Shown here: one piece after another, positions 8,260 through 17,800 of the stretch | How the letters are laid out: each line of letters starts with the position of its first letter | Position numbering within the stretch: the first letter of the stretch is position 1 | NCBI GenBank assembly: GCA_027294925.1 | Contig: JAPULM010000049.1 | Coordinates: forward strand, 1 to 34,181 | Length of the DNA: 34,181 nucleotides | Direction of reading: 5' to 3' | Source of the DNA: a bacterium | GTDB lineage: Bacteria > Tectomicrobia > Entotheonellia > Entotheonellales > Entotheonellaceae | Program-made: the position numbers and the translations under genes | The notes under the pieces: generated by a model | Databases searched by the model: none | What the model was told of the DNA's origin: nothing | The model's input: the letters and a program-made list of their open reading frames with translations, nothing else

Positions 8260-8415
8260 ATGCCATTGCCACCTGAATTGGCTGAGACGTCTGAAGATAC
8301 GGCAATTATTGGTGACCTCGATGCTTTTATAGAATACGTCGAGAGCGGGCAAGCTTTACAGGACTGGAATGAACGCATTGCTCAGCGTGCTAGAGAACTT
8401 GAAGAACTTTTCTAA
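8260..8415 (+). CDS. Small acidic hypothetical protein, 51 aa
   Basis: A 51-codon reading frame, ATG 8260 to TAA 8413-8415. GGAGGG (8248-8253) stands six bases upstream, one of the best ribosome-binding sites in the window. The product is MPLPPELAETSEDTAIIGDL followed by DAFIEYVESGQALQDWNERI and a charged amphipathic helix ending ELEELF. It is acidic, soluble, without Cys, and likely helical in its second half. I recognise no family. It stands alone between the hairpin-rich repeat region and the convergent dehydratase gene. It could be a true small protein or the cargo of a decayed mobile element. The strong start signal and protein-like composition are the grounds for calling it. Confidence 0.55.
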   Translation: MPLPPELAETSEDTAIIGDLDAFIEYVESGQALQDWNERIAQRARELEELF

Positions 8416-8506
8416 GCACTTCGACAGAATCATTTATATTCCTCATATTTTCTGCATAAAATTCTCGATTCCTCTGATACCTTTATACAAAATGCACGTG
8501 ACTGAG

Positions 8507-8586
8507 CTATGCTCCTGGGAATGATCGTAGGGGTAGCATGGGTGGTACGATTTGTTCCGGGAGCATAGTGTTACATTTTTTGTAAC
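8507..8586. repeat. 62-base hairpin plus short 6-bp hairpin
   Basis: CTATGCTCC (8507-8515) pairs with GGAGCATAG (8560-8568). The stem continues with near-matches and an inner pair ATCGTA (8524-8529) / TACGAT (8546-8551). Directly after it, GTTACA (8570-8575), loop TTTTT, TGTAAC (8581-8586) forms a second hairpin. They lie between the 3' ends of the small gene and the convergent dehydratase, where a bidirectional terminator or a structured RNA would fit. Confidence 0.5.
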
Positions 8587-8620
8587 GATGCGCTACAAAG
8601 CCAAGCGAAGAAATAACCCT

Positions 8621-9577
8621 TCATTCTAGCACCCGGCGTAGTGTATCGAGGTCGATATTACCGCCGCTAAGCACCATAACAATCTTTTGCCCTTTCAACG
8701 TTTGTCGTAGTTTCCAGGCAGCGGCTACTGGAGCTGCTCCAGCGCCTTCGGCTAGGTTATGTGTCGTGCGTAAGAGTTGCATGATAGCTTGACACATTTC
8801 CTCTTCGCTTACCAAAATGATATCGTCAAGCCCCCGTTGTAAGATACTAAAAGGAAGCTCAAAGGCCACACGGGTCGCCAAACCGTCAGCAAAGGTGTCG
8901 GCGGTATCGGTTTTGCAAATTGTACCTTGTTTCCAAGATTCGTATACGGCTGGCGCATTCTCAGCTTGTACACCAATGATACGTACTTCGGGGCGTAAGG
9001 CTTTGAGCACGGTTATGGCGGCACAAGCACCACTTCCGCCACCGATCGGCACGAATGCAACGTCAAGATCAGGGAGTTCTTGGTAGACTTCCAGCCAATA
9101 GGTGCCGACGCCGGTGACAAGAAGTGGTTCATTGGCCGGATGGAGATTGTATAATCCACGTTCGTGTTGAAGCTGCTCTACCAACACCAGTGATTCGTCA
9201 AAATCGTTACCATGTTCAATCAATTCTGCTCCCTGAGCCCGCATCAAATGGTTCTTTTCAGGATTGTTGCCTTTAGGGACCACAATGGTTGCAGGTATAT
9301 TGTGTAAGCGCGCTGCCATGGCGATGGACTGGCCATGATTGCCACGGGTGGCGGTGATGACCCCAAGGATGCCTTGATGTGCCAGGTGGGCCATGATGTT
9401 GAGACCGCCACGAATTTTAAAGGCACCGATCGGGGTATGGTTCTCATGTTTGATATAGGCTTGCAGGCCCATTTCATCAGACAATAAGGGGTAGCGAATG
9501 AGTGGTGTTGGCCGCATATGCTCATACACGATCTTCTGGGCTTCTTCTACCTTTGCCAGAGAAATATCGTCAGACAT
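8621..9577 (-). CDS. Threonine/serine dehydratase-type PLP enzyme
   Basis: About 318 residues of fold-type II PLP enzyme. The PLP lysine is K54 in GAFKIRGG, the substrate loop is TRGNHGQS, the phosphate-binding loop is GGGSGACAA, and the end reads LSGGNIDLDTL. This fits threonine deaminase, serine racemase/dehydratase or threo-3-hydroxyaspartate ammonia-lyase; these cannot be separated here. There is no C-terminal ACT regulatory domain, so it is the short catabolic type and not the feedback-controlled IlvA. ATG 9577 is taken for the GGGGG five to nine bases upstream. The gene follows glnA on the same strand, but a strong hairpin separates them, so independent transcription is likely. Confidence 0.85.
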   Translation of the reverse strand: MSDDISLAKVEEAQKIVYEHMRPTPLIRYPLLSDEMGLQAYIKHENHTPIGAFKIRGGLNIMAHLAHQGILGVITATRGNHGQSIAMAARLHNIPATIVVPKGNNPEKNHLMRAQGAELIEHGNDFDESLVLVEQLQHERGLYNLHPANEPLLVTGVGTYWLEVYQELPDLDVAFVPIGGGSGACAAITVLKALRPEVRIIGVQAENAPAVYESWKQGTICKTDTADTFADGLATRVAFELPFSILQRGLDDIILVSEEEMCQAIMQLLRTTHNLAEGAGAAPVAAAWKLRQTLKGQKIVMVLSGGNIDLDTLRRVLE

Positions 9578-9631
9578 TGATGCCCCCGTCATTAGATGTT
9601 GTCTACCATTTGGTAGGAGGAATGGGAGGGT

Positions 9632-9689
9632 GCTGGACAAGCAAAACCAGGATGGACCTTTCCGGCCATCCTGGTTTTGCTTGTCCAGC
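9632..9689 (-). terminator. Long hairpin terminator after glnA
   Basis: A perfect 24-bp inverted repeat (9632-9655 with 9666-9689) and a 10-base loop. Within it the core CCAGGATGG / CCATCCTGG is flanked by AAAA and TTTT, so it can act as an intrinsic terminator in either direction. It lies nine bases after the glnA stop and separates glnA from the downstream dehydratase. Confidence 0.75.
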
Positions 9690-9697
9690 TTGGGTGA

Positions 9698-11110
9698 TTA
9701 GATGTCGAAATAAAGCTTGAACTCATAAGGATGTGGGCGCAATCGTACAGGATCTATTTCAGAACTCCGTTTGTAGTCGGTCCACATCTCCAGCACATCC
9801 TGAGTGAACACGTCGCTTTTGGTGAGGAAGTCGTGATCGTTTTCCAAGGCGTCAAGCGCGCCTTCGAGGGATGCCGGAACCGAAGGCACCTTGCTGAGCT
9901 CAGCCGGACTCAACTCGTAGATGTCTTTATCCAAAGGCTCGCCAGGATCAATGCGGTTTTCAATGCCGTCTAAACCGGCCATCATCATGGCGGCGAAGGC
10001 GAGATAGGCATTGCAAGCTGGATCGGGGAAACGTACTTCGATACGTTTTGCTTTGGGACTTGACGAGTACATTGGGATGCGTACGGCGGCGCTCCGGTTA
10101 CGGCTTGAATAAGCTAAGTTTACCGGCGCTTCGAAGCCAGGCACCAGGCGCTTGTACGAATTCGTCGTGGGTGCCACAAAGGCACATAGCGCCGGCGCAT
10201 GTTTGAGAATACCGCCAATGTAGTGTAGACACATCTGGCTGACGCCAGCATAGCCGTCACCAGCGAAGAGGGGTTGGCCATCCTTCCACAGGCTCTGGTG
10301 GACATGCATGCCGGTGCCGTTGTCGTTAAATAACGGTTTGGGCATAAAGGTGGCGGTTTTACCATTGCGACGTGCAACATTTTTGACGATGTATTTGTAC
10401 CACTGCAGTTTGTCGGCCATGCTGAGCAAGGCGTCGAATCGCATGTCGATTTCAGCTTGCCCCCCGGTTGCTACTTCGTGATGCTGTGCTTCAACATGGA
10501 TACCCATTTGTTCCATCACCAAAACCATCTCGGTGCGGATATCGTGCATGCTATCCATCGGTGGCACTGGGAAATAGCCTTCTTTATAGCGCGGTTTATA
10601 GCCGAGATTCGGACCTTCGTCACGTCCGGTATTCCACTGGCCTTCGACCGAATCGACGAAATAATAGCTTGAATATTCGTTACTATCGTACCGAATGTCG
10701 TCGAAAATGAAGAACTCTGCCTCCGGTCCGAAGAAAGCCGTATCCGCCAGCCCTGTGGATTTCAGAAAGGCTTCCGCTTTCTTGGCAATGTTACGCGGAT
10801 CACGCGAGTAGTTTTCCCGCGTGATCGGATCGACGATATCGCAGATCATCACCAGCGTGGGCGCTTTCATGAAGGGGTCAATCACTGCCGTTTCGGGGGC
10901 CGGGATAATGAGCATATCGCTGGCATTGATGGCCTGCCAACCGCGGATACTGGAGCCATCAAAACCGAAACCGTCAGTGAACACATCTTCACTCAATTCA
11001 CTAATCGGTACCGTCAAATGCTGCCACAGACCTGGCAAATCCATGAACCGCAAATCGAGCATTTTGGCACCATTGTCCGCCGCAAATTTAAGTACCTCAT
11101 TAGGGGTCAT
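9698..11110 (-). CDS. glnA: Glutamine synthetase, type I
   Basis: A 470-residue GSI, the same length as the enterobacterial enzyme. It makes glutamine from glutamate, ammonia and ATP in a cytoplasmic dodecamer. Motifs include [20 protein letters not shown] (metal glutamates), [12 protein letters not shown], and the ATP-binding stretch [31 protein letters not shown] places Tyr398 at the GlnE adenylylation site, so post-translational control is expected. ATG 11110 has AAGGAGG eight bases upstream. It lies 62 bases after glnB on the same strand, the usual pairing with the PII regulator, and ends in a strong hairpin terminator. Confidence 0.97.
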   Translation of the reverse strand: MTPNEVLKFAADNGAKMLDLRFMDLPGLWQHLTVPISELSEDVFTDGFGFDGSSIRGWQAINASDMLIIPAPETAVIDPFMKAPTLVMICDIVDPITRENYSRDPRNIAKKAEAFLKSTGLADTAFFGPEAEFFIFDDIRYDSNEYSSYYFVDSVEGQWNTGRDEGPNLGYKPRYKEGYFPVPPMDSMHDIRTEMVLVMEQMGIHVEAQHHEVATGGQAEIDMRFDALLSMADKLQWYKYIVKNVARRNGKTATFMPKPLFNDNGTGMHVHQSLWKDGQPLFAGDGYAGVSQMCLHYIGGILKHAPALCAFVAPTTNSYKRLVPGFEAPVNLAYSSRNRSAAVRIPMYSSSPKAKRIEVRFPDPACNAYLAFAAMMMAGLDGIENRIDPGEPLDKDIYELSPAELSKVPSVPASLEGALDALENDHDFLTKSDVFTQDVLEMWTDYKRSSEIDPVRLRPHPYEFKLYFDI

Positions 11111-11172
11111 GATCCTGTCCTCCTTCATGGTGTAAATGGTGTGATGGAAATTGTACGATTGACGCGGTGAGC

Positions 11173-11917
<745 letters not shown>

Positions 11918-11918
11918 C

Positions 11919-11934
11919 TGCGAGATCGGTGCCA
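11919..11934 (-). promoter_or_regulatory. Sigma54 (-24/-12) promoter-like element
   Basis: On the minus strand the 16 bases read TGGCACCGATCTCGCA. This matches the sigma54 pattern TGGCAC-N5-TTGCA in all but one position, with GG and GC correctly 12 bases apart. It points leftward through the amt remnant into glnB and glnA, and nitrogen genes are classic RpoN/NtrC targets. No NtrC enhancer site was identified. It may also be a chance match. Confidence 0.5.
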
Positions 11935-12343
11935 GCCGCTACCCTTGTATAAACTGCCCCACACCTAATCTGATATAACAAATATCATGCCAAATGAAAA
12001 ATTCTTATAAACTATTGATTATATTTATATAACATAATTTAAAGTCGTTCTTAGCTCATTCTCGATAAAAACATTTTTGTCATTTTTACGTCATAAATGT
12101 TAAATACTACAAAATTGTCTTGCTATTAGGTCGCTTTAAGTCCAAGGCGTTCAGTCTGAAGTAAACGAGCCGCTAGTTGACCGCGTGGTTGCTTGTTGTT
12201 GCAGATGGTGATTTCATTTAAGTATCTTGTTACATGGACGGGTTGTATGAGGTCGACAAAAACGTATAAGCAATCAACGTTTTTGATTGATACAGAAACA
12301 GGAGCCAGGTACCTATTTACGGCAGCAAAGGAAAATCTAGCCT
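11935..12343. other. AT-rich intergenic region
   Basis: About 400 bases without a gene, clearly AT-rich between 11980 and 12120. A weak promoter candidate reads TTGTCA (12077-12082), 17 bases, TTAAAT (12100-12105). Near 12258-12288 two mutually exclusive hairpins are possible: AAAAACGT/ACGTTTTT and AATCAA/TTGATT. They lie about 60 bases before the next start and could be an operator or leader control. Upstream amt sequence was not found here. Confidence 0.4.
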
Positions 12344-13267
12344 ATGTCAATCATCCTTATTGAAAATTTTCGCGCTGTTTTCTACACCCCCTTCTATGCG
12401 GCTTTTGCGCTTGGTGCATACGAGTCGGAAGGGCTAGACATGCAGCGTGTGACGTCTTCGCAACCTGCTGAGACCATGCAGATGTTACTGAATGGGGAAG
12501 GGGACGTCGCTTGGGGTGGACCTATTCGCCTGCTGGCGGCCAATAACGAAAATCCGGACTGCAACTTGGTCATCTTCTGTGAAGTGGTCGGCCGTGATCC
12601 GTTTTTTTTAGTCGGGCGTAATCCGTCTGAGACCTTTCGCTTGGCAGATCTCATGGAGCAACGGTTGGCCACGGTTAGCGAGGTGCCCACCCCCTGGTTG
12701 TGTCTGCAACATGACTTACGTTTGGTAGGTTTCGATCCGTCTCAGGTTAATCGCGTTACCGGTCAATCGATGCCGGACAACGTTGAGGCCCTACGGGCCG
12801 GAGAGGTGGATGTGATCCAGATCTTTCAGCCCTATGTTGAACACGCTTTGGAAGGCGGTGCGGGGCATATCTGGTACGCTGCTTCGGATCGCGGTTTAAC
12901 CGCTTATACCTCTCTATATACGACACGGGAATGTATGGCGCGTGATCCGGAGAGCCTGCTGCGTATGACCCGCGCTATGTATCGTACCCAAAGCTGGATT
13001 GCAAATCATGACGCCGCGACACTCGCAGCCTGTGTGGCCGACTTTTTCCCTGACCTTTCCCACCAGCTGTTGACACAAGCCCTGGGGCGCTATAAAACGC
13101 TCGGCCTGTGGAATCTTAACCCCATGTTGGTCGCAGAAGGGTTTGAATGGCTGGTGGCCGCCTGTCTCTCCGGTGGTTTCATCCAACAGCATGTTGCTTA
13201 TGAACGCTGTGTGGACATGCGATTTGCCGAACAGGTCATCCAAGAGGCACCACCGGCGTTGTCATGA
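12344..13267 (+). CDS. NMT1/THI5-like substrate-binding-fold protein, no signal peptide
   Basis: A 307-residue protein of the periplasmic-binding-protein-like fold. The opening IENFRAVFYTPFYAAFALGAYESEGLDM is the first strand and helix of the NMT1/THI5-type family (pyrimidine, sulfonate and nitrate binders). NGEGDVAWGGPIRLL and ALRAGEVDVIQIFQPYVE are matching internal segments. The family motif starts at residue 4, so there is no signal peptide or lipobox, and the protein should be cytoplasmic unless an upstream start exists; none is seen. There is no permease or ATPase gene beside it. It lacks the Cys-rich motif of the yeast THI5 HMP-P synthase. AAGGAAAA lies about nine bases before the ATG. 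Ligand unknown. Confidence 0.7.
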   Translation: MSIILIENFRAVFYTPFYAAFALGAYESEGLDMQRVTSSQPAETMQMLLNGEGDVAWGGPIRLLAANNENPDCNLVIFCEVVGRDPFFLVGRNPSETFRLADLMEQRLATVSEVPTPWLCLQHDLRLVGFDPSQVNRVTGQSMPDNVEALRAGEVDVIQIFQPYVEHALEGGAGHIWYAASDRGLTAYTSLYTTRECMARDPESLLRMTRAMYRTQSWIANHDAATLAACVADFFPDLSHQLLTQALGRYKTLGLWNLNPMLVAEGFEWLVAACLSGGFIQQHVAYERCVDMRFAEQVIQEAPPALS

Positions 13268-14439
13268 AGCCAAAAGAATTCGGCTAGCTTACGAGGTGTA
13301 TCACCAAGCCTAGCAGAGCGCCGCCGAGGACAATCCAGGCGGAATTGAGCTTGAAGCGAAAGACCGCGATACAGCTTAGAATGGCCATAACGACCGTGAT
13401 CCAATCCAGCAAGGCGGGCGGTGGTCAGTTTCCAGGTTACAGCGGTCATTAGACCTAACGATGCAGCATTCACACCGTCTAAAAACCCACTCGCCCAAGG
13501 GGACTGACGTAGCCTTGGAAGCAGGGGGTTGACGGCGGCGACAAAGATGAAGGATGGAAGAAAAATGCCAATTGTTGCCAACAGTGCGCCGGCATGTCCC
13601 GCCAATACGTAGCCGATAAAGGTGGCGGTAGTAAATACCGGTCCTGGGGTGATTTGGCCGATGGCGATAGCGTCGAGCAGTTGTGACGACGTGATCCACT
13701 GCCAGCGTTCGACCAAATCGTCCTGTAAAAATGCCAGCAAGACGTAACCACTGCCATAGAGCACCGATCCGACCTTGAGAAAAAAGCCAAATACGCTCCA
13801 TAAGGTGATACTGGTAGCCGTGGCGCCTGGTGAGGCCAGAGAGGTCGGTAGTGCTGTTGCTATAAAAGGTACGATTGAGGATAGACGATGGCGTTGGATG
13901 CGTCGAGGGCTATTGCTAACGATCATCAGGCCGAGACCCGCGATTGCCAGAAGTAGTAACGGGTGCCAGCCGATCAAAGCCAGAATGGCAACTGCGGCGC
14001 CTACGATGCCGGTTGGTATATTTTTAGTGGCGGTTCTACCGAGCCGCCACAAGGCTTGCACAATAACGGCTAGGATTACCGGCTTGACGCCGTAGAGAAG
14101 CCAGTTCACCTGCGGCAGTGTCTGATAGCGGACATAGAGAATGGCTAAGGTCCAAACAATTAACATGGCGGGGAGAATAAAACAGACACCTGCTGCGATA
14201 AGTCCCCGCCAGCCGGCTCGTGTATAACCAATGTGAATAGCGAGTTCGGTAGAATTCGGGCCAGGGATGAGATGGGTTGCCCCGATCAAATCCATAAATT
14301 GTTGCCGGGTTAGCCAGCCGTGGCGAGAAACGACATCTGCCTCCATCATGGCAATATGCGCCGCAGGTCCGCCAAAAGCTAAAACGCCTAGCTTCAGAAA
14401 CAGGCGTATGAGTTCCTGTATGCGATGTGGCGCTTCCAT
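13198..14439 (-). CDS. chrA: Chromate transporter (ChrA family), frameshifted C-terminus
   Basis: A two-domain CHR permease with about ten membrane segments. The first half has KLGVLAFGGPAAHIAMMEAD and THLIPGPNSTELAIHIGYT, and the second half KVGSVLYGSGYVLLAFLQDD and IGQITPGPVFTTATFIGY. After TAVTWKLTTARL the frame as read becomes polar and Cys/Arg-rich and runs 70 bases into the opposite gene. In another frame the sequence continues LDWITVVMAILSCIAVFRFK and ends LLGLVIHLVS at a stop at 13284. So one extra base lies within about 13409-13428. The last ~40 residues are altered if the read is right. ATG 14439 has GAGGCG upstream, 18 bases after the usp stop, so the two form an operon. Substrate may be chromate or another oxyanion. 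Confidence 0.82.
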   Translation of the reverse strand: MEAPHRIQELIRLFLKLGVLAFGGPAAHIAMMEADVVSRHGWLTRQQFMDLIGATHLIPGPNSTELAIHIGYTRAGWRGLIAAGVCFILPAMLIVWTLAILYVRYQTLPQVNWLLYGVKPVILAVIVQALWRLGRTATKNIPTGIVGAAVAILALIGWHPLLLLAIAGLGLMIVSNSPRRIQRHRLSSIVPFIATALPTSLASPGATATSITLWSVFGFFLKVGSVLYGSGYVLLAFLQDDLVERWQWITSSQLLDAIAIGQITPGPVFTTATFIGYVLAGHAGALLATIGIFLPSFIFVAAVNPLLPRLRQSPWASGFLDGVNAASLGLMTAVTWKLTTARLAGLDHGRYGHSKLYRGLSLQAQFRLDCPRRRSARLGDTPRKLAEFFWLHDNAGGASWMTCSANRMSTQRS

Positions 14440-14457
14440 TATGTCGCCTCAGGTCAT

Positions 14458-15321
14458 TTAGGCGCCCAAAAACCGCTTGACGATCAGCACTGGCAGTTGC
14501 GTTTTGGCAGCCACAGCGTTGGAAATGCTGCCGAGCATTAGACGTTTCCAGCCGGTTAGGCCACGAGAACCCACGATAATAGCATCACATTGTTTTTGCA
14601 TGGCTGTTTCAAGGATAGCTTCGACAATGTCGCCAGAGGCCAGTGTCGCATGGTAAGGGACACCAGCTGCCGCCGCACGCGTTTCAGCTAGGGAAAGAAT
14701 GTTTTTACTCTCGGCGGCGGCTGGGTCCTCACCGCGTCGCCGGCGCCGCTCGACATGAAGTAGACACACCTCGAACTGTTGGTTGTGGGCCAGTTGAAGC
14801 GCATGATCTACCGCCGTATCCGACCAGGGCGAGCCGCCGGTCGCTACTAAGACACGCCGCCAGGGAGATTTCAGAGGCATTGATGAAGAAAGTTGCTTAA
14901 CCAGAAGGGTTGGCTGTTGAGCTTTGGCAGCCACAGCGTTAGAGATATTGCCAAGCATTAAGCGTTTCCAGCCAGTGGTTCCTCGTGAGCCCAAAACAAT
15001 CAGATCACATGCCGTTTCGGTTGCCGTGTGTAGAATCGTTTGAGGTATATTGCCCCAGGCATATTGCGTCGTGTGTGCCACGCCGGCTTGCGTTGCCTGA
15101 GCGGCAGCTTGCCGCAGTAGAGCTTCCCCCTCACGTTCGATGCTGTCTAAGACCAATTCAGAGGCGCCTGCTATGTCAGGCATGCTATAGGATGCCTCGA
15201 CCGTCAATACCGTTAAGAACTTCAACACAGCGCCTGTCTGTGCTGCAAGAACGACGGCGTAGCCCACCGCTGCCTCTGACCAGGGACTGCCTCCAGTGGC
15301 GACGAGAATATGTCTATACAT
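14458..15321 (-). CDS. Tandem-domain universal stress protein
   Basis: 287 residues with two UspA domains (about 1-145 and 152-287). Both start with a strand of the form ILVATGGSPWS / VLVATGGSPWS. Both end with the ATP-binding motif GSRGxTGWKRLMLGxISNAVA, i.e. G-x2-G-x9-G-(S/N), so both look able to bind nucleotide. The two halves are clearly related to each other, indicating internal duplication. The role is in stress endurance; no direct reaction is known for most members. AGGAGG lies eight bases before the ATG. It is the first gene of a two-gene unit with the chromate-transporter-like permease. Confidence 0.93.
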   Translation of the reverse strand: MYRHILVATGGSPWSEAAVGYAVVLAAQTGAVLKFLTVLTVEASYSMPDIAGASELVLDSIEREGEALLRQAAAQATQAGVAHTTQYAWGNIPQTILHTATETACDLIVLGSRGTTGWKRLMLGNISNAVAAKAQQPTLLVKQLSSSMPLKSPWRRVLVATGGSPWSDTAVDHALQLAHNQQFEVCLLHVERRRRRGEDPAAAESKNILSLAETRAAAAGVPYHATLASGDIVEAILETAMQKQCDAIIVGSRGLTGWKRLMLGSISNAVAAKTQLPVLIVKRFLGA

Positions 15322-15557
15322 TAGGGCCTCCTGACATCGACTTCAGCCTTTGCACGTCGATTTGACTGACGCATGTCTAAAAACAACTAACTCGAGAGCA
15401 CAAATGTATGCTGTGCAGAGTACGCGGTATGGAACGGACTGTCAAGCAACCAAGGGCCGCCACGGCGTGCGTGAAAATGAACACGATTGTTGTTGACCCA
15501 AGCATCGCAAGTGGATGGATGTGGACCTGTATATAAGATTAGGCAAGTGGCATGCGA

Positions 15558-17384
15558 TCACAACATTTTGATTGAAATATCTTCATCTAACCAATTGTAA
15601 TCGGTTTCAAGGGTGAACGCTGATTGGATGAGGGCGAGGTGCGAATAAGCTTGCGGGAAATTACCGGTTAACCTGCCTGTATCGATTTCAATCCCTTCAG
15701 CAAGTAGGCCGAGATGATTGCGATGCTTCAGGAGATGGTCGAACATCTGTCTGGCTTTGGCTTTTTTACCGATGATATAAAGCGCATTGATTATCCAAAA
15801 CGTACAGACAATGAAAGCGTTTTTAGGGGTGCCAAAATCATCTTCAATTTTATACCGAAACATGAAGTCGTTCTTGACCAAGTGGTCATAGTAGGTATTG
15901 ACGGTGCTAATGATCCGGGCGTCATCGGACGGTAGAAATTTGTAGTGCAGCATGAGCAGATTGGAGGCGTCAAACGCCTCCGAGTCATACGACATGGTAA
16001 AGGCTCCGACCTGCTTACTCCAGGCACGATTGAGAATATCATCGCGGATTTGATCGGCCACATGTCGCCAAATCGGCATATATTTGGGCTTACCCAAATA
16101 TGCCGCAATTTTGACTGCCCGATCCATCCCGACCCAACTCATCAGCTTAGAATGGGTGAAATGGCGTTGGACGCCACGAAATTCCCAAATGCCATTATCG
16201 GGCTGCTCCCAAACCCGAATAATGTGATTGACCAATGATCGAACTAGGGTCCAGATTTCTTCCGTAATTTGTATTTTTTCACGATGCCTGATGCTGTGTT
16301 CGAACAGCATGAAGGTGTAAATGGCTTCGATGAGTTGGCCATAGAGGTCGTTTTGCTGCTGGGTGTAGGCATTGTTACCGACTCGAACGGGATAAGAGTT
16401 TTCGTAGCCTTGCAGATGTTCTTGAATCGTTTCTTCTAGGACCCGATCGCCTTCAATACTATACATGATTTGGATCGGATCGTTTTTCAACGGTATGCGT
16501 TGGAGAATGTAGCGCATGAAGCGTTCCGACGTTTCGGTATCACCAATTCGCGAGTAGAGATCAATCGTCATGCCGCCGTCTCGCATCCAACAATAGCGGT
16601 AATCCCAATTGCGCTCGCCGCCTACGATTTCCGGTAATGATGTGGTGGGGGCAGCCAAAACGGCGCCTGTGCGTTGATACGATAGCAGCTTCAATGTGAT
16701 GGCCGAACGGATGACATCGTCTCGGTAGCAGGTGGGATAACGAAGTTTACCCACATAGTCCAGCCAATACGCCTTGGTTTTTTCGAATTGGTGGTAAATC
16801 GCGGTGTCTGTAAAGTTGCCGAGTTTTTCGTGGTAGGACAGAACAAAGTAGGTGCGTCTTGGCAAAGCAATGGCTTTGCCTTGCAGGACGTCGTCCATAT
16901 CAACGTTGCTATAGAGATAGAAACTCATATAGCTACCGCAGGTGGAAATCATTTTGACATAGTCGTCGTGGGTTTCGTACGTCACACTTCCCAAAGCGTA
17001 ATTGGGCATGGGGTGTAACTGCACGCTGATTTTGGGTTGTCCGGAGAGGACGAGGATAGAGCGGTGGATCTCCGATGGGCAAAAATAGTTTTCAGGTTCA
17101 ATGGCGAACCGCGGCATGTAGTCGTTAATTTCAAAAACGCCGTGTGCAGTTTCAAAGGTCGTTTTTAGAATGGCTGTTTCATCCACATAGCGCTGATGCA
17201 CCGTTTTGGTGTCGATACCGTCTATTTTAAAAAAGCCGCCACGATCCGTATCGAGAAGTTTGGCAAATACCGAGGGTGAATCGAAAAATGGCAAACATAG
17301 CCAGTCAATACTGGCGTTTTTGGATACCAAGGCCGCACTTGTACAGTTACCGATCAATCCATAATGGTAGTTGTTTGTCGACAT
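15558..17384 (-). CDS. Glycoside hydrolase family 15 (glucoamylase/trehalase type)
   Basis: A 608-residue cytoplasmic enzyme. The N-terminal beta-domain starts YGLIGNCTSAALVSKNASID, typical of bacterial GH15 proteins. The (alpha/alpha)6 barrel has the hallmark GGERNWDYRYCWMRDGG (about 255-271). The general acid is E401 in NGIWEFRG, and the general base is E563 in LLAEGIEIDTGRLTGNFPQA. The family hydrolyses alpha-glucosides such as maltodextrins or trehalose; many bacterial members of this length are trehalases, but the substrate cannot be fixed here. No signal peptide. AAGG lies nine bases before the ATG. It is divergent from the thi operon and is separated by 236 bases from the usp gene downstream. 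Confidence 0.92.
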   Translation of the reverse strand: MSTNNYHYGLIGNCTSAALVSKNASIDWLCLPFFDSPSVFAKLLDTDRGGFFKIDGIDTKTVHQRYVDETAILKTTFETAHGVFEINDYMPRFAIEPENYFCPSEIHRSILVLSGQPKISVQLHPMPNYALGSVTYETHDDYVKMISTCGSYMSFYLYSNVDMDDVLQGKAIALPRRTYFVLSYHEKLGNFTDTAIYHQFEKTKAYWLDYVGKLRYPTCYRDDVIRSAITLKLLSYQRTGAVLAAPTTSLPEIVGGERNWDYRYCWMRDGGMTIDLYSRIGDTETSERFMRYILQRIPLKNDPIQIMYSIEGDRVLEETIQEHLQGYENSYPVRVGNNAYTQQQNDLYGQLIEAIYTFMLFEHSIRHREKIQITEEIWTLVRSLVNHIIRVWEQPDNGIWEFRGVQRHFTHSKLMSWVGMDRAVKIAAYLGKPKYMPIWRHVADQIRDDILNRAWSKQVGAFTMSYDSEAFDASNLLMLHYKFLPSDDARIISTVNTYYDHLVKNDFMFRYKIEDDFGTPKNAFIVCTFWIINALYIIGKKAKARQMFDHLLKHRNHLGLLAEGIEIDTGRLTGNFPQAYSHLALIQSAFTLETDYNWLDEDISIKML

Positions 17385-17602
17385 GTATCAAGCCTTTGTA
17401 CAGACAGGGGTAGATTTAGGCAGGATGCTCTCACTTGTCGTCATATGCAAGACGCAACTTTAGGCTGGCGATGTATAAGTCGCATGGAGGTTGACGGTAA
17501 AATTTCGTTCTAACAATAATCGAAAATGTACGACACGGTAGCCGCAGAACTCGTATGTGTTCACGGGGGCGGATGGCAAATCTATCCCCCTCCATATGTA
17601 GC

Positions 17603-17631
17603 TTGCAAAGGTTCAGAGGGTCTGCTATGGT
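17603..17631 (+). promoter_or_regulatory. Candidate promoter of the thi operon
   Basis: TTGCAA (17603-17608), 17 bases, TATGGT (17626-17631); each hexamer matches four of six consensus bases. A start about seven bases downstream would place the first base of the RNA almost exactly at the riboswitch P1 stem. Confidence 0.4.
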
Positions 17632-17639
17632 TAAGCACA

Positions 17640-17736
17640 CGCTAGGGGTGTATGATGCTGAGAGTTGCCGTATGGCGAGATTCGTATGGTGACAACCCTC
17701 AGAACCTGACCTGGGTAATGCCAGCGTAGGGAAGCG
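17640..17736 (+). promoter_or_regulatory. TPP riboswitch (THI element)
   Basis: The conserved TPP aptamer is easily read. P1 is closed by CGCT (17640-17643) with AGCG (17733-17736). CTGAGA is at 17658-17663, ACCCTCAGAACCTGA at about 17695-17709, and GGTAATGCCAGCGTAGGGAA at about 17714-17733. It precedes thiS-thiG-thiE. Binding of thiamine diphosphate should favour the terminator downstream and switch the operon off. Confidence 0.97.
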
Positions 17737-17800
17737 CCTTTCATTCGCATTAATACAATCGGAGCCGTAAGGGTGAGTTGCCTTTACGGGAGGAAGGTTG

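Noticed and set aside
12344..13267. THI5-type HMP-P synthase supplying pyrimidine for the thi operon
   Set aside because: The Cys-rich motif of THI5 is missing and the gene lies 5 kb from thiS without the riboswitch.
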